This document shows, piece by piece, positions 1-3,516 of a stretch of 7,349 nucleotides of DNA (position 1 is the first letter of the stretch; every line of letters starts with the position of its first letter). Source of the DNA: an uncultured Acetatifactor sp. Its GTDB lineage: Bacteria > Bacillota > Clostridia > Lachnospirales > Lachnospiraceae. The position numbers were made by a program, and so were the translations under genes. The notes under the pieces were generated by a model, which was not told the DNA's origin, searched no databases, and worked only from the letters and a program-made list of their open reading frames with translations. Location of the stretch: assembly GCA_910585015.1 (NCBI GenBank), contig CAJUCT010000097.1:1-7349 (forward strand), read 5' to 3'.

Positions 1-74
1 TCTATCATACAGGTTTGCTCATGTTTTGTATAGGTACTCACTATCTACCGTTTACGTTTTATAAAGTTCGACAA

Positions 75-102
75 GGGCAGAACCCCCAATTTGGCTCTGC
101 CC
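75..102. repeat. Short inverted repeat (hairpin) in the AT-rich left end
   Basis: GGGCAGAACC (75-84) pairs with GGCTCTGCCC (93-102), giving a ten-base-pair stem with one A-C mismatch and an eight-base loop. No clear T-run follows on either strand, so it is only a weak candidate for a terminator of minus-strand transcription from the toxin-antitoxin remnant. Apart from this hairpin I see no gene or other signal in bases 1-190. Confidence 0.4.
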
Positions 103-196
103 ACTTGTTACTATTCATAAATCTTATATTGTTTTTTGGGGATTTACAGAATGTGTGAACAAAAGTCTGAAATTACAGATTATCAATGGTAATGAT

Positions 197-230
197 TGGG
201 CTGAAAACTTTCTGCAAGAGTTCCAGCCCA
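197..230 (-). terminator. Imperfect hairpin just past the toxin stop
   Basis: TGGGCTG (197-203) and CAGCCCA (224-230) form a seven-base-pair stem, with a few further interrupted pairs inside. On the minus strand it begins five bases after the toxin stop codon. The position fits a transcription terminator, but there is no good T-run after it, so this rests on position and base pairing only. Confidence 0.3.
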
Positions 231-234
231 TAAT

Positions 235-465
235 TTATTCTTTGCGTTGCAAATATGTTTTAGCAAATTTAGACATTCCCAACGGATCAATATATTTAAT
301 CCGAGTGGGTGATTGAGATTTCTCAGCCATATGTAGTAATGCTTTTGTAACACGGAACACTTCATTATTACTAAATTTATCATTTATAGATTCCAGTACA
401 TAGTCGATATAATGATTTAACTGTGAAAGTGCTTTTGGTGAGATGACTACATCAAATGAATCCAT
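235..465 (-). CDS. RelE/ParE-like toxin of a type II toxin-antitoxin system, probably truncated
   Basis: This 76-residue protein opens with FDVVISPKALSQLNHYIDYV. The start (a beta-strand, then ISPKAL..L..YIDY) is the characteristic beginning of RelE/ParE-superfamily toxins of gut Firmicutes, which cleave ribosome-bound mRNA (RelE type) or poison gyrase (ParE type). Usual length in the family is about 90-105 residues. Here the alignable part reaches roughly PLGMSKFAK (residues 62-70) and the protein stops after YLQRKE. It therefore lacks the C-terminal strands that usually read H.YFMLYR and carry key residues. I found no continuation of that end in the other minus-strand frames below 235. The ATG at 465 lies within the end of the upstream antitoxin frame (14-base overlap), the normal antitoxin-then-toxin layout. 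It is probably an inactive or altered toxin. The family call is by recognition and the subtype is uncertain. Confidence 0.6.
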   Translation of the reverse strand: MDSFDVVISPKALSQLNHYIDYVLESINDKFSNNEVFRVTKALLHMAEKSQSPTRIKYIDPLGMSKFAKTYLQRKE

Positions 466-646
466 GTTGTTTTCCCATTCTGTTTAATGCATCTTCCATA
501 TTCAGCCCCTGGCCGGCTGCAATCTGCTGGCGCGATTCGGCAAGGTCGGAAAAAATCTGCTCCTGGTCTACCCGAACGTTGTACAGATCATAGAATATCA
601 GAGCTGCCCGGCTGGCATGAGCGTTGTCGAATGGTGTGCCTGTCAT
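452..646 (-). CDS. Antitoxin-like protein with a replaced N-terminus
   Basis: This 64-residue frame ends at TGA 452-454, inside the start of the RelE/ParE-like toxin. The last 34 residues (FSDLAESRQQIAAGQGLNME and onward to the C-terminus) look like the toxin-binding tail of RelB/Phd-type antitoxins: a charged helix, an I..G step, then MEDALN..... The first 22 or so residues are encoded antisense to the IS66 TnpA remnant on the plus strand and do not resemble a DNA-binding antitoxin domain. The reading is that an insertion-sequence fragment replaced the 5' half of the gene, and the antitoxin frame now happens to extend through it to an ATG at 646. The join lies about 556-585. Such a protein could still bind toxin but would have lost operator binding. 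Whether it is expressed cannot be seen. The alternative is a plain pseudogene. Confidence 0.45.
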   Translation of the reverse strand: MTGTPFDNAHASRAALIFYDLYNVRVDQEQIFSDLAESRQQIAAGQGLNMEDALNRMGKQHGFI

Positions 647-835
647 GACATTACAAAAGCAAACTATTATTACCGGCTCCGCCGTGTAAGGCAGGCCTGC
701 CTTGAAAACATTCCAGGGGATCTAAAGCCGCAGATTGTTCCTGTGGAGCCGGGGATCCTGCAGATGTATGAAAAAGACGGCAGCTACAAACAACCAGGAT
801 TGGATATTTGCATAAAGGAAGTTTCCATCCACGTA
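581..835 (+). pseudogene. tnpA: IS66-family accessory protein TnpA, truncated at both ends
   Basis: The plus-strand frame reads IIEYQSCPAG, then MSVVEWCACHDITKANYYYR (ATG at 617), LRRVRQACLENIP, and later PGLDICIKEVSIHVA. The VEWC...I.KANYYYRLRRVR.ACL block is the helix-turn-helix region of the small IS66 TnpA protein common in Lachnospiraceae, and G.DI.IK.VSIHV is its usual C-terminal part. Homology-like sequence begins before the ATG (about 581), in an open frame with no start of its own, so the N-terminus has been lost against the antitoxin remnant. It breaks off near 835, where the frame runs straight into an unrelated helix-turn-helix fragment. No TnpB or TnpC follows, so the element is dead. 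Recognition of the family is strong; the exact joints are estimates. Confidence 0.7.
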
Positions 836-1016
836 GCGTATGAAAGCTCTTTGAAAAGCCGGGCATTGTCTCTATTGATTTATCTGATTGAGGTCCAATA
901 AGGAACGGACCTGTTTCCCGGCTATCCCCACTATAGCGGAGCAACTGCATATTTCTGTGTCCACGGTGAAACGTGCCCTGCATGAATTAGAGGATACGTA
1001 TATACATTGGGCATAA
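836..1016 (+). pseudogene. Frameshifted fragment of a helix-turn-helix protein
   Basis: From about 836, the frame carried over from the TnpA remnant reads YESSLKSRALSLLIYL and stops at 899-901. The shifted frame from 891 continues as RSNKERTCFPAIPTIAEQLH and then ISVSTVKRALHELED, stopping at 1014-1016. Read together these give the pattern YE...SRA.....YL.(D)RSNK...CFPAIPTIA..L.IS.STVKRAL.ELE. This is the N-terminal winged-helix or MarR/GntR-like domain of short helix-turn-helix proteins found on mobile elements of gut Firmicutes. The two pieces join if one indel is assumed at about 886-891. The expected continuation after ALHELED (usually AGYI or similar) is missing, so the 3' end is cut too. 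The regulatory or replication role of the parent protein is unknown to me. Confidence 0.55.
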
Positions 1017-1111
1017 AACGTAACCGCATATGTCCCAAATAGGAATGAGTATTGAATGTAAGGGTGTTCCATGGTAATATTAGTGCTGAAATATGTGTAA
1101 AACTCTCTTTT

Positions 1112-1140
1112 TTGATATAGAAATGGTGAGGAAATAGACA
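1112..1140 (+). promoter_or_regulatory. Candidate promoter for the AraC-nitroreductase unit
   Basis: TTGATA (1112-1117), 17 bases, then TAGACA (1135-1140) is a spacing-correct but weak match to a housekeeping promoter. A better -10-like hexamer, TATACT (1152-1157), lies closer to the gene but has no good -35 at 17 bases, as is often the case for promoters aided by an AraC-type activator. Either could drive the genes from 1183. The stretch 1017-1182 holds no other recognisable feature. Confidence 0.3.
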
Positions 1141-1182
1141 CAAAACAATGATATACTTAAGAAACGTCAAAGGAGCACAGGC

Positions 1183-2067
1183 GTGAATTGGATAGATCAA
1201 TTAAATCAGTCCATTGATTTCATCGAAACCAATCTGGATAAAACAATTGACATACCAACAATCAGTCGGATAGCAGGCTGTTCCCCATACCATTATCAGA
1301 GAATGTTTTCTCTGATTGCTGAAATTACATTGGGAGAATACATCCGAAAACGTAGGCTGACAATGGCAGCTTACGAACTGCAAAACAAGGAAGTTTCTGT
1401 AATCGAGACTGCATTGAAATATGGATATGATTCTCCCACGGCCTTTACCCGGGCATTTTCCAAATTCCACGGAGTGACGCCCAGGCAGGCGAAGAAAGCC
1501 GGTGTTTCCTTGAAGGCGTATCCGAAAATCTCGTTTGAAATCTCTGTAAACGGGCGGGGGGAATTAAAATACCGCATTGAGAAAAAACAGGGTTTCCGGT
1601 TTGTTGGAATAAAAGAAACGGTTTATAATGATGGCGTTAATAATTTTATCCGAGTTCCCAAAATGTGGGACGAAGCGCGTGAAAAAGGAATGATTGAGGA
1701 CATTTTTAAACTGTCGGACGGAAAACTCTGGGGCGTGATGGGTGCATTGGCAAACTATACACAGGATACGGTTGATTATTATATCGTTGCAACCAGCGAT
1801 GGGGCCGTTCCGGAAGATATGGTAGAGCTGTATGTGGAGGAAAGTTTGTGGGTAATCTTCCCATGTTATGGGAGGAAAAATATTCAGCCTGTATGGAAAA
1901 GGATTTATGGTGAATGGTTTCCGGGATCCGGATATGAGCATTCCGGCGGCGTGGAGGTTGAATGGTATTCCGATGGTGATTTAGATGCTGATGATTATCT
2001 GACTGAGATATGGATACCAATCAAGGAGGTAACAAAACATGGAACTTGCAAAAGTGATTTTGACTAG
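1183..2067 (+). CDS. AraC-family transcriptional regulator with GyrI-like effector domain
   Basis: This 294-residue regulator has two halves. Residues about 8-106 are the double helix-turn-helix DNA-binding domain of AraC/XylS proteins, with SRIAGCSPYHYQRMFS in the first motif and ALKYGYDSPTAFTRAFSKFH...P in the second. Residues about 128-281 are a GyrI-like (AraC effector-binding) domain ending in the typical TEIWIPI strand. Such proteins bind small, often hydrophobic compounds and activate detoxification or efflux genes. The start is GTG at 1183, chosen because AAAGGAG at 1169-1175 sits seven bases upstream and the first residues (NWIDQLNQSIDFIE) match the usual beginning of the family. The gene overlaps the nitroreductase start by 29 bases in another frame. 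The last dozen residues after WIPIK therefore look like read-through beyond an older stop. The overlap suggests cotranscription and translational coupling. The ligand is unknown. Confidence 0.88.
   Translation: MNWIDQLNQSIDFIETNLDKTIDIPTISRIAGCSPYHYQRMFSLIAEITLGEYIRKRRLTMAAYELQNKEVSVIETALKYGYDSPTAFTRAFSKFHGVTPRQAKKAGVSLKAYPKISFEISVNGRGELKYRIEKKQGFRFVGIKETVYNDGVNNFIRVPKMWDEAREKGMIEDIFKLSDGKLWGVMGALANYTQDTVDYYIVATSDGAVPEDMVELYVEESLWVIFPCYGRKNIQPVWKRIYGEWFPGSGYEHSGGVEVEWYSDGDLDADDYLTEIWIPIKEVTKHGTCKSDFD
2023..2030 (+). promoter_or_regulatory. Ribosome binding site of the nitroreductase, inside the AraC gene
   Basis: AAGGAGGT at 2023-2030 is eight bases before the ATG at 2039. It fixes this start firmly and lies wholly within the AraC-type coding sequence, where it encodes part of its last strand (KEV). 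Confidence 0.8.
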
Positions 2068-2782
2068 GAGGAGCGTACGGAACTTTCGGCAAGGCAATAT
2101 TCCGGATGACAAAATACGGGAGCTGATAAAAGCTGCTATTTATGCGCCAAGTGCAGGAAACTGTCAGCCGTGGCATTTTTATGTGGTGAAGGACTCCGGG
2201 ATAAGAAAAAGGGTGTATGAGGAGGCTTGCAAGCAGGAATTTCTGACAGAGGCACCGATATTGATTATTGTGTGCATTGACGGGGATGAAAGCGCAGGCC
2301 GTTACGGAGAACGGGGCAAAGTTTTGTATAATATCCAAAATACGGCAGCGGCAGTGCAGAATATATTGCTGTCTGCCACGGATATGGGACTTGGGTCATG
2401 CTGGTGCGGTGATTTTGATGAGTCAGGGCTGCAGGAAATTTTTCAGATGAACAGTGAGAGGATACCAGTTGCCATAGTGGCTGTGGGGTATGCGGGATTT
2501 GAACCTTCCGCGCCGAAGAGAAAGTCGATGGATGAGGTGGCTGATTTTATTGGGGAGTGGGAGGAATGTGGAGAGGAAGAAACCTCTGAAACCAGAAAAA
2601 TAGAGCACTGCGACATGGGCGGAACCATTTTTCATGATGTGAATCTGTATGGAGTGGAGATATCGGATGCCAATCTGGCACAAGGGAAAATATTTGACTG
2701 CAATCTGAGCAATCTGGAAATATATGATTGCCGTCTTGATGGAATGAAAGTCAATGGGATTGAGATAAACAGCTTGCTGTAA
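2039..2782 (+). CDS. Nitroreductase family protein with a pentapeptide-like C-terminal tail
   Basis: This is a 247-residue cytoplasmic flavoprotein. Residues 1-170 are a nitroreductase (FMN-dependent NAD(P)H oxidoreductase) domain. RRSVRNF (10-16) supplies the FMN-phosphate arginines, APSAGNCQPWHFYVV (36-50) the flavin-contacting loop, GLGSCWCGDF (117-126) the C-terminal flavin loop, and ERIPVAIVAVGYAG (140-153) the last core strand. Simple members end near residue 170-180. Here an acidic linker (about 172-187) leads to residues 193-247, where xNLxx or xRLxG units (VNLYG, ANLAQ, CNLSN, CRLDG) alternate with xIxD units. This is a short pentapeptide-repeat-like beta-helix ending in GMKVNGIEINSLL. 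The tail may serve dimerisation or partner binding; that is inference. Its place directly behind an AraC-GyrI regulator suggests induction by a compound it reduces. The substrate cannot be told. Confidence 0.85.
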   Translation: MELAKVILTRRSVRNFRQGNIPDDKIRELIKAAIYAPSAGNCQPWHFYVVKDSGIRKRVYEEACKQEFLTEAPILIIVCIDGDESAGRYGERGKVLYNIQNTAAAVQNILLSATDMGLGSCWCGDFDESGLQEIFQMNSERIPVAIVAVGYAGFEPSAPKRKSMDEVADFIGEWEECGEEETSETRKIEHCDMGGTIFHDVNLYGVEISDANLAQGKIFDCNLSNLEIYDCRLDGMKVNGIEINSLL

Positions 2783-2829
2783 TATGCAGTTTTCGGGATG
2801 CCAAATAAATCCGGAGTATAATTACTGCC

Positions 2830-2979
2830 CTATTGGGAATTGCGCAAGTTTTTTGGTAATTCCCAAACAAGCCCTTTTATACTTCGTTTTAATTCCAGAA
2901 CAGATTCCTTGTTGGTGTAACGACACCATTTCAAGACAGAGAGAGCGGAGTAGTTATCATCCTTTTCCCACGAAAAAAC
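2830..2979 (-). pseudogene. Unidentified protein-like reading-frame fragment
   Basis: On the minus strand, between a TGA at 2980-2982 and a TAG at 2830-2832, there is an open stretch of 49 codons. It includes WEKDDNYSALSVLKWCRYTN and, further on, KRSIKGLVWELPKNLRNSQ. It has no obvious start codon. The amphipathic, lysine-rich composition looks like the end of a real protein, and it follows directly on the IS4-like transposase fragment in a different frame. It may be the C-terminus of the same transposase after an internal deletion, or of another gene. I do not recognise it with any certainty. Confidence 0.25.
2833..2866. repeat. Perfect nine-base inverted repeat downstream of the nitroreductase
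   Basis: TTGGGAATT (2833-2841) pairs perfectly with AATTCCCAA (2858-2866). A G-T and a C-G pair extend the stem inward to 11 pairs, leaving a 12-base loop that contains TTTTTT. It lies about 50 bases past the nitroreductase stop and may end that transcript. The missing T-run directly after the stem makes a classic intrinsic terminator uncertain. It could instead be an end of the neighbouring transposon remnant. Confidence 0.4.
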
Positions 2980-3139
2980 TCAAAAGTTTCGTGACACGTT
3001 TCCAATTGTAATGCTCATTACTGAGGAAGCGGTGATATGTACTCTTTGAGCAGGCAATATCCTGTTTTTTGGAGCCAAGATACCCATACAGGTTATATCC
3101 TTGAAAACCATCGGCAGAAGAAAATGAAATTTGTTGCAT
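2957..3139 (-). pseudogene. N-terminal fragment of an IS4-like DDE transposase
   Basis: The 60-residue minus-strand frame includes FSSADGFQGYNLYGYLGSKK followed by CSKSTYHRFLSNEHYNWKRV. The block K.TYHRFLSN.HYNWKR.(T).LL resembles the region just ahead of the first catalytic aspartate in IS4-family transposases of clostridia (K..YYRFL....INW.R....L). The sequence then degenerates (KLLSFFVGKG) and stops. The DDE catalytic residues are therefore absent and the fragment cannot be an active transposase. The frame stays open upstream of the ATG, but the sequence there is antisense to the AAA-ATPase-like gene slice on the plus strand. The junction thus lies about 3140. No terminal repeats or target duplication were found by eye. 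Confidence 0.5.
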
Positions 3140-3143
3140 TTGT

Positions 3144-3338
3144 GTGACAGCCTTTGAAGTGCGGGTTATGTTCCGAAATATGGTACGAAGTTGGTTTGAT
3201 AGCTCTTCATCCGGTTATAATGACTTCATCAGGGCGCTGCTGCTGGGCGATGTGGAGGCAATGAATCTGTATATGAACCAGGTGACACAGCAGATGTTTA
3301 GTTACTTTGATACGGGCAGCGGCGCCCAAGGGGAAGAG
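3144..3338 (+). pseudogene. Internal slice of an AAA-ATPase-like / PDDEXK_9 protein (DUF1703 type)
   Basis: The plus-strand frame reads FEVRVMFRNMVRSWFD, then YNDFIRALLLGDVEAMNLYM and NQVTQQMFSYFDTG. The pattern EVR.MF..M...WF......YN.F..ALL.GDV.AMN.YMN.V....FSYFD.G matches the middle of the large gut-bacterial proteins that combine an AAA-ATPase-like domain with a PD-(D/E)XK nuclease-like domain. The slice would sit between the two domains. Complete members have roughly 500-600 residues; only about 65 remain. The following residues (SGAQGEER) may still be homologous up to GEE (about 3338), after which the frame is out of character. The family's function is not established, and the fragment has no Walker or nuclease motif. 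It is a relic of recombination. Confidence 0.6.
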
Positions 3339-3516
3339 CGGAGGACCGGGAGCGATGCCCCGGAACGACACCTGCCTTACAAAGACTATGATAATCGAGG
3401 AGAGCCGGATCCTTCTTCCGCTTTATGGAAAATCCCCGCCCTGGCCCCAATCCGGCTTTTTCAAACAGTTTCGCTCCCCGCTCTTCCTCCATCGGAAAAG
3501 CACCGTCACGGCTCAA
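3298..3516 (-). CDS. Short hypothetical ORF with a perfect Shine-Dalgarno; possible stump of a lost gene
   Basis: A TTG at 3514-3516 lies six bases after GGAGG, within AAGGAGGTGA (minus strand of 3520-3529), a ten-base perfect complement to the 16S anti-Shine-Dalgarno. The frame overlaps the end of the permease-lipoprotein gene by 11 bases, a layout typical of coupled operon genes. The 72-residue product begins MSRDGAFPMEEERGAKLFEK and shows no family I recognise, membrane segment or ATP-binding motif. Its 3' half enters the GC-rich junction sequence and the antisense of the AAA-ATPase-like slice, so at most the N-terminal part is original. The Shine-Dalgarno also encodes KEV of the permease protein, so it could be coincidental. 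Confidence 0.3.
   Translation of the reverse strand: MSRDGAFPMEEERGAKLFEKAGLGPGRGFSIKRKKDPALLDYHSLCKAGVVPGHRSRSSALPLGRRCPYQSN
3330..3487. repeat. Spaced inverted repeat flanking a GC-rich junction segment
   Basis: GGAAGAGCGG (3332-3341) recurs as its exact reverse complement CCGCTCTTCC (3478-3487), 136 bases apart. Going inward, both copies are soon followed by GGGAGCGA, after an extra AGGACC in the left copy only. The left copy falls where the AAA-ATPase-like homology ends. The repeat could mark the ends of a small element or be a recombination footprint. Apart from the TTG-start ORF I see no gene in this segment. Confidence 0.35.

Noticed and set aside
183..383. A second minus-strand frame overlapping the toxin
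   Set aside because: I considered it as a frameshifted toxin C-terminus, but it does not contain the expected H.Y..LYR-type strand, so it does not restore the toxin.
651..1200. Several overlapping minus-strand open frames of 89-110 codons
   Set aside because: Their composition is low-complexity Cys/His/Ser and they run across the TnpA and helix-turn-helix relics without any recognisable motif.
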